Made by a program: the position numbers and the translations under genes. From Planctomycetota bacterium (GTDB taxonomy: Bacteria; Planctomycetota; UBA11346): 42,165 nucleotides of DNA. Of this stretch, positions 17,712-27,677 are shown in pieces. Numbering within the stretch: the stretch's first letter is position 1; every line of letters starts with the position of its first letter. A model generated the notes under the pieces. That model saw only the letters and a program-made list of their open reading frames with translations. It was not told where the DNA came from and made no database searches. The stretch lies in contig REDP01000161.1 in the NCBI GenBank assembly GCA_007693455.1, forward strand, positions 1-42,165, read 5' to 3'.

Positions 17712-19806
17712 GCCGTCCACAGCCCCCCTGTCTTTGGGGCATGTGCACAGCGGGATCCTTATCAGTCTGATTGTATGGCGAGTCATGATTGCTACGCCAG
17801 ATTTCTCTGGTGTTGACCATCACTTATGGCATGTGCTCTTACTCGCCGGATGCGCGCTATTGGCTTGGGAATGGTATCGTGGCTGGCGCCAAGAAGTCTT
17901 TTATGGCCCCTGTGGGCTGGTCTTTGTGGTGCTCTGCCTCGCCCTGCTTCCGGCATGGCTGCGCGGAGCCCAACCCAGTAGCGCCATGGGCTTTGCCCTG
18001 GCCTACGCCGGACAACTGGTTTTCGCGGGGTACTGCATGCAGGTTATTGCTCCGCGCGTACATCTCGCACTTGCTGCGGTGCTGGCTGCGGTGACTGTGC
18101 AGGCTGGCTTGGCCATGGGCCAATATTTCTGGGTATTACCTGAATTACTGCGTCAATTGGAAGCGGGTCGTCTCAGTGATGTGGTAACCCATGATGCCAG
18201 CCACGACATGGCCGAACGACTACGCAATGGCGGCAGCTATGGAAGCTTTACCCTGGCTAATGGCTTGGCTATTGTCCTTGCTGCTGGGCTCGCCTTGGCG
18301 GTGAGCCTCTGTCACAATCTTTGGCGCCAGGGGCATCCTGCTCGCTGGCCCAGCCTCCTCCTGCCCCTATGGCTGACGGCGGGGCTGATACTGGCGGACA
18401 CCAAGGGCTCTTGGGCGGCCCTCGCCGCAGCAACACTCTGGGTAAGCCTTAGTTTATGTCGGCCACGTTGGCGCTGGACTGCTATTGGGGTTTTTGGCGG
18501 TGCCCTGATCTCCCTCGCACTCTTTGTGCCGCTACTGGAAATTCCCAGTATTGCCGTACGTGTGGGCTATCACCTTGCTGCCACTCAACTGTGGCTGGAA
18601 TCTCCGTGGTGGGGCCATGGTTGGGAGGCTTTCGCCTACCAGGGCGCCCAGCACCTTCCGGTATGGGCGGAGTTTGCTCGCCGGGTTCACAATGAAGTGC
18701 TGGAAAGTCTCGTGGCCGGGGGGCTACTGGCGGCGCTGCCCCTAATCGCCTTAATGATCATGCTGGCATGGCCCAGTCGTGGCCAAAGCCTGCGCCACCA
18801 GGCCACGGAGAGAACGCCAGCATCTCAGCCCCATACGCCATGGTGGATGGCTGTGGTCCCCCTCGGTCTTATACCGTTGGGAGTAGCTCTGGGCACCCTG
18901 CAGTCAGACAATCTTGCCTACTGGCCCGGGGCCGCACAGGGCATGATGCTCCTGTGGGGCCTGCTTTGGGGCGCCTGTGCAGGTATGGTCTTCTGGCTTG
19001 CGACACGCTGTACATCGTCGCTGCCCAAGGGCTCATGGGTGGCTGTATTAGTACTCCTGCTGGGAAGCCTCATCGACTTTCATCTCCATGAAATGGCGGT
19101 AGTTACCCTGCTGATCGTATTGAGTTGCTGCCATTCCTCCTTCGCCAGCATAGACCTCTCCACCCCGCGTCGGCAGCACTTGGCTGCAGGATCGATGCTG
19201 ACTATGGTCATTCTCGCCAGTTTCCTGGTGCAAAATGGTCAACAGCGCAGTGAAGAACTCGCCCATGCCCAGCGTATCGTATCCTTGCTCACCAGCGACC
19301 ATCAGGACGAGGCCACGGCGCAACTGCAGACACTTCTCGGCGCCCCCGATGGGGCCGCAGATCCACAAACCGTGCGCCAACAGGGACGGGCTGTGGCCAG
19401 CCATTTAGCCGGTCGCTTCCCAGCCCACGAAGCTCTGCTGGCGGCGGCGGCCAGCAGTCATAGGGATCCTCATGCGCGCATCCGTGCACTGGAGGATCAT
19501 CTGCAACGCTTTACCCCGCGTACTGGCGTGCTCTCGGATCTGGCCGCCAGCCACGCCCAAGCAGGAGCGTGGGAGGCAGCCATCCACCACCAGCAGCAAG
19601 CCATTGCCCTCAACCCTTGGTTCCTCCCTCTGCGCCAGCAACTCATCAGCTATTACCGTGCCGCCCAGCATAGCAGGAGCAGTGATCACGAGGCCCTTGC
19701 CGCAGCAATTGCCCAAGAAGAGGCGCGCATTCGCGAGCTGACTCCCCAAGTATTTAGTCGCAATCGCATTCGCCCTTCTGCAGTGCAGCAAGAGTCCACG
19801 CAATAG
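17695..19806 (+). CDS. O-antigen ligase-like (Wzy/WaaL family) membrane protein with TPR-like C-terminus
   Basis: Many TM segments; 'WWGHGWEAFAYQGAQHLPVWAEFARRVHNEVLESLVAGGLLAALP'; C-terminal helical repeat region; GTG start overlaps the preceding gene. Confidence 0.8.
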   Translation: MTALSKPSTAPLSLGHVHSGILISLIVWRVMIATPDFSGVDHHLWHVLLLAGCALLAWEWYRGWRQEVFYGPCGLVFVVLCLALLPAWLRGAQPSSAMGFALAYAGQLVFAGYCMQVIAPRVHLALAAVLAAVTVQAGLAMGQYFWVLPELLRQLEAGRLSDVVTHDASHDMAERLRNGGSYGSFTLANGLAIVLAAGLALAVSLCHNLWRQGHPARWPSLLLPLWLTAGLILADTKGSWAALAAATLWVSLSLCRPRWRWTAIGVFGGALISLALFVPLLEIPSIAVRVGYHLAATQLWLESPWWGHGWEAFAYQGAQHLPVWAEFARRVHNEVLESLVAGGLLAALPLIALMIMLAWPSRGQSLRHQATERTPASQPHTPWWMAVVPLGLIPLGVALGTLQSDNLAYWPGAAQGMMLLWGLLWGACAGMVFWLATRCTSSLPKGSWVAVLVLLLGSLIDFHLHEMAVVTLLIVLSCCHSSFASIDLSTPRRQHLAAGSMLTMVILASFLVQNGQQRSEELAHAQRIVSLLTSDHQDEATAQLQTLLGAPDGAADPQTVRQQGRAVASHLAGRFPAHEALLAAAASSHRDPHARIRALEDHLQRFTPRTGVLSDLAASHAQAGAWEAAIHHQQQAIALNPWFLPLRQQLISYYRAAQHSRSSDHEALAAAIAQEEARIRELTPQVFSRNRIRPSAVQQESTQ

Positions 19807-19841
19807 CGCCGCGATCTTTTCTTACATATACGGGGCGCGTG

Positions 19842-21518
19842 CTACCACTGGGCTAAAATGCGTTGGATGCGGGCTTGGCCTGGGCCATCGGCGTGGCCAT
19901 GCATGCGCTCAAGCACTGCGCGGGCTTGGTCTTGGGCGCCGAGGGCATAGAGAGCCTGGGCAATGAGCCATAGGCTTGCTTGCATCTCCGTATTTTCGGC
20001 ATGAGCCTGGGCGATGGCCACAAGCTGGGTGCGAAGGTCCACCAGGCGAGGGTCGGGAATATCGGCAACGCTCCAGGCAGAATGTTCTGCCAAGATGCGC
20101 CGGAGGCTCTGTTGTGCTGCGATCGGCGCCCATGGCGCATGGGCAGGAAGGTACCGCACTGCCTGCAGCCAGGCATCCAGGGCGGCCGGATCGGATTCCT
20201 GCTGGCGGGCATGTAACACCCAGGCTTCTCCCACACCTGGATGCACTTCACGGTAGGAGCGCAGTTCTTCACTGAGGGCAGTTGCATCCCCATGCGCGTG
20301 GTTGTGGGCCAGGCGCAAGGCAAGGTGGAGCATGCGCAGGCGCTGATCATGGCCCAGGTCAGTGAGCTGCAGGGCCTGGCTGAGCGCCTGACTAACTTCC
20401 TGCCATAATTCTTCGCGCCAGAGGCGGCGAATAACCTGGAGTGCGGTCTCGGGGTGAGCAAAGGCGACGCTCGTAAAAAGATTGTCGAGAGGCACCTGAG
20501 GTATGCGTACCCACAAGGACAGAGCCATACTATCACTGCGATACCAGGGCTCCAAGTGACGCTGGGCCTGCGCCCATTCCTCGAGCACAATCGCCGCCTC
20601 AGCCCGGCCTAGGGCCTGCTCGAGCGGATCTTGCACCGCGGGTGCCGCCGCAAGATGGCGCAGGCTGGGATGCTTGGCATATTCTGCTGGCAATTGGGAG
20701 AGAGCTTGAGCGGCACGCTGTGGGTCAAGCTGAGCCAAGGCGGCAGTCCGCCACAGGGGTAATTCTCCTGGCTGCTCCTGATTGCGGCGCAGGCTTTGCT
20801 CCGTTACCAATAACGCCAAGGATGGCTCTGTGTGAAGAAATGCCCGGGCGAGGAGTACGGCAACGCGATAGTGCGCCGCATCATCAAGCTCGGGATGAAC
20901 CAATAATGCCAAAAGAAAGTCACGCCCCTGCTGTGGTGCGAGGTGCAAAAGCGCGCGGCCATGTAATTCTCCAGCGGCCTGCCTATACACCCACGGAGCA
21001 CGCCGCTGCCACAAGGTTTCGGTACTGGAGGAAACAATCTGCCAGCGCTCCTGTTGTGCCGCATATTCGGCAATGGCTAATAAAAGGCGATTAGCATTGA
21101 CCCCTGAACCAGTTTGATCCAGGGCCATGGTCCACCACCAAATAGCGTCATTACGCTCCTCCATGGCACACCAATCACCCACCTGTGCCGCCACTGGACC
21201 ACGCAGATGCTCTGGCCATTCACCCAGCCAAGCATCACGCAAGGGCAGGTCTGCACCATCTGGCGGAAGCTGCAACCAACGCAATGCTTCACTGGGATCT
21301 ACTGCCTGGGCCAAGGCCTGGGCGAATATTTTACGCAGGTCTGGACTATGGGCACTCCCACGCAGAAGCCGAATGACCTGTTCAGGACGCTCTTGTTCCA
21401 TGGCATCTTGTGCCGCCAATAGGAGTCCCTGCTGATCTTCGGCCAATGCCGGCATGGTCATTCCTACCAAGGTACATAGCAGCGCCTGTACGGCGCCGCA
21501 GCTAGGACGCGCCGCCAT
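19842..21518 (-). CDS. Exported TPR/helical-repeat protein of unknown function
   Basis: Internal start 'MAARPSCGAVQALLCTLVGMTMPALAEDQ' looks like a signal peptide; the listed ORF start at 21722 lies inside the sigma factor gene, so 21518 is preferred. Confidence 0.7.
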   Translation of the reverse strand: MAARPSCGAVQALLCTLVGMTMPALAEDQQGLLLAAQDAMEQERPEQVIRLLRGSAHSPDLRKIFAQALAQAVDPSEALRWLQLPPDGADLPLRDAWLGEWPEHLRGPVAAQVGDWCAMEERNDAIWWWTMALDQTGSGVNANRLLLAIAEYAAQQERWQIVSSSTETLWQRRAPWVYRQAAGELHGRALLHLAPQQGRDFLLALLVHPELDDAAHYRVAVLLARAFLHTEPSLALLVTEQSLRRNQEQPGELPLWRTAALAQLDPQRAAQALSQLPAEYAKHPSLRHLAAAPAVQDPLEQALGRAEAAIVLEEWAQAQRHLEPWYRSDSMALSLWVRIPQVPLDNLFTSVAFAHPETALQVIRRLWREELWQEVSQALSQALQLTDLGHDQRLRMLHLALRLAHNHAHGDATALSEELRSYREVHPGVGEAWVLHARQQESDPAALDAWLQAVRYLPAHAPWAPIAAQQSLRRILAEHSAWSVADIPDPRLVDLRTQLVAIAQAHAENTEMQASLWLIAQALYALGAQDQARAVLERMHGHADGPGQARIQRILAQW

Positions 21519-22053
21519 TGGCCAGCGCCTTATCCAAGGCCTCAAGCGCTTCCTGCACAACCCCATCAACATCATCTGGGGGAACATGCAATGCTGCCGC
21601 CAAGGCTTCGCCTTCAAGGCCGCCGCGGTAGTGCTGCTCGAGTGCCATGCGCTGACGGTCCTGTAGGTTTCCCAAGGCATTATCCAAAGCCTGCATGGTG
21701 GCATATTGCTGCATGCCTTCACAGCGCTCGCGTGGGAAAGCCTCCACCAGTGGTTCGCCCTGATGACGGCGATGCCAACGCAGCGCGAGATTGGCGGCTA
21801 TACGCCGCAGCCAGGTGGCGAAATCTTGGCCTTGGGCATATTCATGGCGATGTCGCCAGGCAACGTAAATGGTTTCCGCCACCAGTCGCTCCACCACCTT
21901 GTGACGACGTAGACGCGCACCGATATATGCCGCCAAGCGGGGTGCATAATGGCGCATGAGTTGCCCCCAGGCCTCATGGTCGTCTTGCAGGGCTTGCTGC
22001 ACCAGCATACGTTCGGCAGCACTGTCGATGATATGGGCGTCAACATCGCTCAT
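21502..22053 (-). CDS. ECF-type RNA polymerase sigma factor
   Basis: Sigma region 2-like 'AWGQLMRHYAPRLAAYIGARLRRHKVVERLVAETIYVAWRHRHEY...FATWLRRIAANLALRWHRR'; region 4-like 'NLQDRQRMALEQHYRGGLEGEALAAALHVPPDDVDGVVQEALEAL'. Confidence 0.82.
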   Translation of the reverse strand: MSDVDAHIIDSAAERMLVQQALQDDHEAWGQLMRHYAPRLAAYIGARLRRHKVVERLVAETIYVAWRHRHEYAQGQDFATWLRRIAANLALRWHRRHQGEPLVEAFPRERCEGMQQYATMQALDNALGNLQDRQRMALEQHYRGGLEGEALAAALHVPPDDVDGVVQEALEALDKALANGGAS

Positions 22054-22478
22054 CGCGGTAATCCATCATCGCTGGCTATCGCTATAATTGTTCCAACATC
22101 GTGGCGTTCTCCCTGGTCCATGCCAGGACAGCCTGCGCTAGCTTCCTGCCAATCTTCACGACTGGCGAGATTGGGCTGCCAAAAAGGCCAGGTGCGACAT
22201 TGCCGCGGACGATCCTCATAGACACTGCAACCGCGCCCGCGCTCGAAAAAGACGCAGTCATAATTGCGTTTTTCCTGTAAACTTATCCCGCGGCCCTTGA
22301 TGTGCCGAGTATAACGCGTGCGAAATGCTTCAACACTCATGCCGAGTCGCTGCGCAAGGGCAACGATCTCATCCTCACTTACCCAGCAATACCCAGGAGC
22401 ACCACCGCAGCAGTTGCCGCAGCGAGTACAGCTAAATTGCAGGCCTTCAGCATACCACGGTTGAGAATCATTACTCAT
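22050..22478 (-). CDS. YkgJ-family Fe-S/cysteine-cluster protein
   Basis: 'FSCTRCGNCCGGAPGYCWVSEDEI' and 'CVFFERGRGCSVYEDRPRQCRTWPFW'; internal Met at 22478 preferred over 22538. Confidence 0.88.
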   Translation of the reverse strand: MSNDSQPWYAEGLQFSCTRCGNCCGGAPGYCWVSEDEIVALAQRLGMSVEAFRTRYTRHIKGRGISLQEKRNYDCVFFERGRGCSVYEDRPRQCRTWPFWQPNLASREDWQEASAGCPGMDQGERHDVGTIIAIASDDGLPR

Positions 22479-22582
22479 AGCCGTTATATGGTGTCCTTTC
22501 CCCCCGCTAAACAAGATAGATCCGTCGCGCAGAGACAAAGCCAGGACTTGGCTTTAATCAAGAGGCTGCACCATAATCGACA

Positions 22583-24055
22583 ATGAAACAGCTCCCCAGT
22601 CCCACCGTGAATTCCCTCCTCCACCTCCCTCCACCCATTCTCCCGGCTTCGAGCACAGCCCTGGTGGATGCGTGTGTGCAGCGCATGGGCACTGATCTCT
22701 GGCACCTCATGCAACAAGCCGGTAGAGCCCTCGCCGCGGCGGTGCAGCAACATTACCCTCAGGGAAGGGTGCTCATTGCATGTGGGCCAGGAAATAATGG
22801 TGGTGACGGCCTCATTGCAGCAGCCACCTTGGCCCAGCAAAGCCGAGATGTGGCCGTCATTATGGCTCGCGATGCTAGCAGTCCCTTAGCCCAGAAGGCG
22901 TGGCAGGTGGCTCAGGAGGTTCACGTCCCCCTGATTACTCACCTAAGCCACTACCGCGCAAATGTGATCGTTGATGCCCTATTGGGGGCGGGACAACAGG
23001 GGCCTTTACGCGATTCCCTGCGTCCCCTGTGCCGAGCAATAAACCAGTCTGGGATACCCGTTCTGGCCTGCGATATCCCCACCGGGGGAGAGGATCGTGA
23101 TGCCATCACGGCACAACGCGTCTTAAGTCTCCAATACGCGAAGCAAGAAAATAGGGCGGCCACGATGATTGAGGACGTGGCCGATATTGGCATCCCCGAC
23201 ACCTGCTATGTGCACACCCAAGAAGAGTGTGTCCTGCACTTTCCGCGCTATTTAGCGGGGTCTCATAAGGGCTCTAATGGACGAGCCGTTGTCGTTGCTG
23301 GAGGAGCGTATCCAGGCGCCAGCGTCATTGCGGCTGATTTTGCCTGCGCCAGTGGTTGTGATTTGGTGTATCGTTGGTCGGCGGGATCGGCCCTGCAGCG
23401 CCCTCATATTATTCACCATCACCAATCTCATAGCCACCTGCTTCCCGATAGCAGCGGACTTCTTCAGCAATGGATCTCTCGGGCGAATGCGGTTCTCATT
23501 GGGCCTGGCTTGGGTGAAGCCCCTGAAAGTGATGAAGCAGCACGACAAGCCCTCAATTGGGCACGCGAACACCACATTCCCTGCGTTGTGGATGCTGATG
23601 GATTACGTGCCTGCCATGAGCTGATACATGCCTGGGGGCTGGAAGATCCGCCGCTCATTCTTACGCCGCATGCGGGAGAAGCGCGCCGCCTTCTTGGCGA
23701 GGCCGTCAGTTGGCATAGTCTGCACGCCTTTGCCCATCGTCGGCGTATTATTATCGCCAAAGGTCAGCAGGACTTTATCAGTGATGGGCAGCAGTGGCTG
23801 ATCAATCCCCGCGGTAACCCGCGTCTTGCCCAGGGCGGCAGTGGCGATGCCTTGGCTGGGTTACTGACGGGACTGGTGGCCCGTGGCTGCGCACCCATGC
23901 AAGCTGCGCATATTGCTACATGGTGGTTATGCTCCGCAGCCGATCACTGCTGGCAGGAACGTGGCCCCATGTATTTGCCAGAAGATATTCATGCGGCTTT
24001 GGCTCAGACGCTACGCGCTCCCCTGCAACGCTTGGGCATGTGGCCGCCAGGGTAA
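22583..24055 (+). CDS. nnr: Bifunctional NAD(P)H-hydrate epimerase / ADP-dependent NAD(P)H-hydrate dehydratase
   Basis: YjeF_N 'ACGPGNNGGDGLIAAATL'; C-terminal 'LTPHAGEARRLLG' and 'NPRLAQGGSGDALAGLLTGLVARG'. Confidence 0.92.
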   Translation: MKQLPSPTVNSLLHLPPPILPASSTALVDACVQRMGTDLWHLMQQAGRALAAAVQQHYPQGRVLIACGPGNNGGDGLIAAATLAQQSRDVAVIMARDASSPLAQKAWQVAQEVHVPLITHLSHYRANVIVDALLGAGQQGPLRDSLRPLCRAINQSGIPVLACDIPTGGEDRDAITAQRVLSLQYAKQENRAATMIEDVADIGIPDTCYVHTQEECVLHFPRYLAGSHKGSNGRAVVVAGGAYPGASVIAADFACASGCDLVYRWSAGSALQRPHIIHHHQSHSHLLPDSSGLLQQWISRANAVLIGPGLGEAPESDEAARQALNWAREHHIPCVVDADGLRACHELIHAWGLEDPPLILTPHAGEARRLLGEAVSWHSLHAFAHRRRIIIAKGQQDFISDGQQWLINPRGNPRLAQGGSGDALAGLLTGLVARGCAPMQAAHIATWWLCSAADHCWQERGPMYLPEDIHAALAQTLRAPLQRLGMWPPG

Positions 24056-24247
24056 CCCCTGTCGCAGTAGCGCTCAGCTGTAAAAGATACGGCTGTGGAG
24101 CCTGGGCAAGGGCTTGGCCTTGGCCTCAGCCAATCGTCGCCTAGGCTGCAGCCACATTGATGCGGTGCCTGAAAGCTTCGCCTTCACCTGAACACAGGCG
24201 CTGCCTCCGTTTCACAACGACACTGTACCGAATAAAGGATCCTCCCT

Positions 24248-25897
24248 ATGAGTTCTGAACACCTACGTCTCACAACTAATGCTTTTCACGGCAAGCGCCC
24301 TGGCCCAGTTGTGGTCATTGTAATGGATGGCGTCGGTCTGGGCCCTGATTACGCGGGCAATGCCGTGCGCGCGGCCCATACTCCGACAATTGACGCCCTC
24401 ACTGCCAATCATCCCTGGCTACCCATTGCCGCCCACGGTACGGCGGTGGGCATGCCTTCGGATGCCGATATGGGCAACTCCGAAGTCGGCCATAATGCTC
24501 TGGGTGCTGGACGCGTCTTCGATCAAGGGGCCAAACTGGTGCAAAATGCCATTGATGATGGCAGTCTCTTTGTCGATGAGGGCTGGAAAACGGTCACCGA
24601 CAATGTTTTAAGCAAGGGGAGCACCTTGCATTTTCTCGGCCTTTTTTCTGACGGCAATGTGCATAGCCATATTGAACATCTCAAATCCATGATTGCCAAA
24701 GCCAAGGAGATGGGGGTCAGTAAAGTCGCCGTGCACGCCCTTCTTGATGGACGTGATGTGGGTGAAGTTACCGCCCTGGATTACACCGAGCCCTTTGAAG
24801 CCTGGCTCGCGGAATTGGATCCCGCCTATGGCATCGCTTCTGGCGGTGGCCGCCAGGTCATCACCATGGATCGCTATGATGCCAACTGGTCAATGGTAGA
24901 GATGGGATGGAAAACCCATGTTCTGGGTGAAGGGCCGCTCTTTCCCTCGGCATCTGACGCGGTAAAGGCATTGCGTGAACAACATCCAGGAACCATCGAT
25001 CAGGACCTTCCTCCTTTTGTGGTTGGACGTGATGGTGCACCATTTGCCACCATTGAAGATGGCGATTCGGTGGTGTTTTTCAATTTCCGTGGTGACCGTG
25101 CCATTGAGATTAGCAAGGCCTTCACCCAAGACACGGTGCCGTTTGAACGCGTTCGGCGTCCGCAGGTAGTCTATGCTGGGATGATGCAATATGATGGTGA
25201 TGAGCACATCCCTGAGCTCTTCCTGGTCAAGCCACCGGTAATTGATCGTACCCTCTCAGAATACCTTGCCGCCAATGGCGTGTTCCAATCAGCGTGCTCG
25301 GAAACCCAGAAGTACGGCCATGTCACCTATTTCTGGAACGGTAATAAATCTGGCTACATCGATAAACCCAATGAAGCCTATGTGGAAATCACCTCTGATG
25401 TGGTTCCCTTTGAACAGCGGCCGTGGATGAAAGCTGCCGAGGTAACCGATGCCACCATCAAGCTCCTGCGTGAACATCCACACAGCTTCTGCCGCATTAA
25501 TTTTGCCAACGGCGATATGGTTGGTCATAGTGGCGTCTTTGAAGCCGCCCGCATTAGCATGGAATGCGTTGATCTGTGTCTTGCCCGTCTTCTCCCAGTG
25601 ATCAAGCAATTGGGCGGAATAGCTTTGGTTACTGCCGACCACGGCAATGCTGATGAAATGTATGAGATGGATAAAAACGGTGATGCAAAAATAGAAAATG
25701 GTCGCTTCAAGTCCAAGACCAGCCACACCCTCAATCCCGTGCCGTTTATCGTCTATGATCCCCACTTTGCCGATGAATACAGCATCGCTGACATCGCCAA
25801 GCCAGGTTTAGCCAATGTTGCCGCCACTGTACTGACTCTGCTTGGCCACAACCCTCCGGAACAGTACGAACCATCCTTGGTACAACTGCGCTCATAA
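24248..25897 (+). CDS. gpmI: 2,3-bisphosphoglycerate-independent phosphoglycerate mutase
   Basis: 'VVIVMDGVGLGPDYAGNAVRAAHTPTIDAL', 'PSDADMGNSEVGHNALGAGRV', 'ADHGNADEM'. Confidence 0.94.
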   Translation: MSSEHLRLTTNAFHGKRPGPVVVIVMDGVGLGPDYAGNAVRAAHTPTIDALTANHPWLPIAAHGTAVGMPSDADMGNSEVGHNALGAGRVFDQGAKLVQNAIDDGSLFVDEGWKTVTDNVLSKGSTLHFLGLFSDGNVHSHIEHLKSMIAKAKEMGVSKVAVHALLDGRDVGEVTALDYTEPFEAWLAELDPAYGIASGGGRQVITMDRYDANWSMVEMGWKTHVLGEGPLFPSASDAVKALREQHPGTIDQDLPPFVVGRDGAPFATIEDGDSVVFFNFRGDRAIEISKAFTQDTVPFERVRRPQVVYAGMMQYDGDEHIPELFLVKPPVIDRTLSEYLAANGVFQSACSETQKYGHVTYFWNGNKSGYIDKPNEAYVEITSDVVPFEQRPWMKAAEVTDATIKLLREHPHSFCRINFANGDMVGHSGVFEAARISMECVDLCLARLLPVIKQLGGIALVTADHGNADEMYEMDKNGDAKIENGRFKSKTSHTLNPVPFIVYDPHFADEYSIADIAKPGLANVAATVLTLLGHNPPEQYEPSLVQLRS

Positions 25898-25917
25898 ATA
25901 CCTTACGAGGATAACCT

Positions 25918-25951
25918 CCCCGCTTCGCGTTGCAACATACGTGAAGCGGGG
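25918..25951. terminator. Perfect 9-bp stem hairpin between convergent gpmI and rpoN
   Basis: CCCCGCTTC (25918-25926) / GAAGCGGGG (25943-25951), loop contains palindrome GTTGCAAC; no strong T-tract on either side. Confidence 0.5.
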
Positions 25952-25988
25952 ATGGCTCGTATGGCATCACGCCAGGGATTATGGACGG

Positions 25989-27434
25989 CTACGCAAAACT
26001 GCGGCGCTGGCGGGTCGATGGGATATTCTCGGCAATGCGGTATTTAGTTACCGTACGCCGAGAGATATCTAATCCTTCTTTGGCCAAAATATCGGCAATA
26101 GCCTGATCGGAAAGCGGGCGCTTGGGATCTTCTTTATCCACAAGTTGCTTAATTTTGAGCTTCACCGAACGCGAGCTTTCAGCTTCACTGCCATCCTGTG
26201 TAGCAATACCACCGGAGAAAAACTGGGCCAGGGGAATAATGCCCGCTGGGGTTTGAATGTATTTATCCTTTACCGCGCGTGATACTGTTGCCACATGCAT
26301 ACCAATACGATCGGCAATGTCTTGACGCATAAGCGGGCGTAAGTGCTCTGGGCCAAATTCCAGAAAGCCTTGCTGATGCTTGATGATTTCGGTAGCTATT
26401 TTTAACAAGGTGCGCTTGCGCTGGGCCACGGCGTCAATAATAAAACGGGCAGAACCTAATTGCTCTCGCAGATAGGCCTTATCACGGGCTGCGGTTTCTT
26501 CGCTCTCGTAGAGCTGATGGTAGGCTTGATTGATCTCCACTTTCGGAAGGTGCGAATCGGGTATTTCAACGATCCATTCCCCCGCCTCACTACGCTCCAC
26601 GACCACATCAGGAACAACAAATTGATTTTCACTGCGCGACCAGGGTTTACCAGGAGCAGGGTCTAATCGGGCAATGGCCTCTAAGGCCTCCTGCACGCGA
26701 TCAACTGAAACATCAAGGGCCTGGGCAATGATGGGCAAACGATTGCGCAAAAGATCGTCCAAATGATCACGCACAAGGGCAATTTCGAAGCTATTATCCC
26801 CAGATTCACGCTCCAATTGCAAACATAAACAATCGGCTAGGTCACGCGCCGCAATGCCAGCCGGCTCACAGCGGCGCACCCATTCCCATGCTTCTTCGGC
26901 TAATTCAAGCTTATCTTCGGGAAAGAGATCGCACAAGGGATCCACAAGATAGCCACGGCGATCTAACTGCCAGCAAATATCTGGGATCAAGGCGAATACT
27001 GCTTCGGGGACTTCTTCCATGCGCAGTTGCTCAATTAAAAAATCAGGGAGATTTTGCGGCGGCGATGGGGCTGCATTAATCGCCTCCATTTTGTCCGGAG
27101 CGTCTTCGTCCATACTGCGCGCTTCGCGCCGTGCTTTAAGAAATTCAGCGTGCTGTTCGTGGTCAAGATCGGAACGCATCTCCTCCATAACATCGGTGCG
27201 CCGACGACCGCCCTCATCGGCGACAGTCACATCCTCGGCGCCATCGAGAGAGCCGTCTTCTGGTGCGGTGTCGACGATTTCCAATACGGGGTTGGATTCG
27301 ATCTCGTGCATAATCCGCTCTTCGAGAGCCATTTGCGGGAGCAACAGAATTTCAATCGACTGAATCATCTGCGGCGTAAGCTTGAGCTTTTGCTCCATCC
27401 GCATATCAAAGTTCTGTCGCATCTGCAATGCCAT
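25989..27434 (-). CDS. rpoN: RNA polymerase sigma-54 factor
   Basis: 'QKLKLTPQMIQSIEILLLPQMALEERIMHEIESNPVLE' region I; RpoN box 'SRRTVTKYR'. Confidence 0.95.
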   Translation of the reverse strand: MALQMRQNFDMRMEQKLKLTPQMIQSIEILLLPQMALEERIMHEIESNPVLEIVDTAPEDGSLDGAEDVTVADEGGRRRTDVMEEMRSDLDHEQHAEFLKARREARSMDEDAPDKMEAINAAPSPPQNLPDFLIEQLRMEEVPEAVFALIPDICWQLDRRGYLVDPLCDLFPEDKLELAEEAWEWVRRCEPAGIAARDLADCLCLQLERESGDNSFEIALVRDHLDDLLRNRLPIIAQALDVSVDRVQEALEAIARLDPAPGKPWSRSENQFVVPDVVVERSEAGEWIVEIPDSHLPKVEINQAYHQLYESEETAARDKAYLREQLGSARFIIDAVAQRKRTLLKIATEIIKHQQGFLEFGPEHLRPLMRQDIADRIGMHVATVSRAVKDKYIQTPAGIIPLAQFFSGGIATQDGSEAESSRSVKLKIKQLVDKEDPKRPLSDQAIADILAKEGLDISRRTVTKYRIAENIPSTRQRRSFA

Positions 27435-27677
27435 AGACGACCTCCTTGGCTACACTAGGCTCTCTCACTACCCCATAATTGGGGAACGGGCTATTGTGGA
27501 TCATTGAGCAAAGCCGATACTCCAGGCTCTCAACGCGTCCTAGCAAAGTATAAGCCAATCTTTGCCCTCACGCAAGTCCTGGCAATGCCATACTCATGTC
27601 TATGATCAACACAGTCGCAGGGCTCTCCCCGCCTTGCCCCTGGCTACAGGGCGGCGCACAGCTTGCCCCCGGGGCCG

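Noticed and set aside
21519-21722. N-terminal extension of the exported TPR protein ORF
   Set aside because: Lies entirely within the ECF sigma gene; the signal-peptide-like start at 21518 is more plausible.
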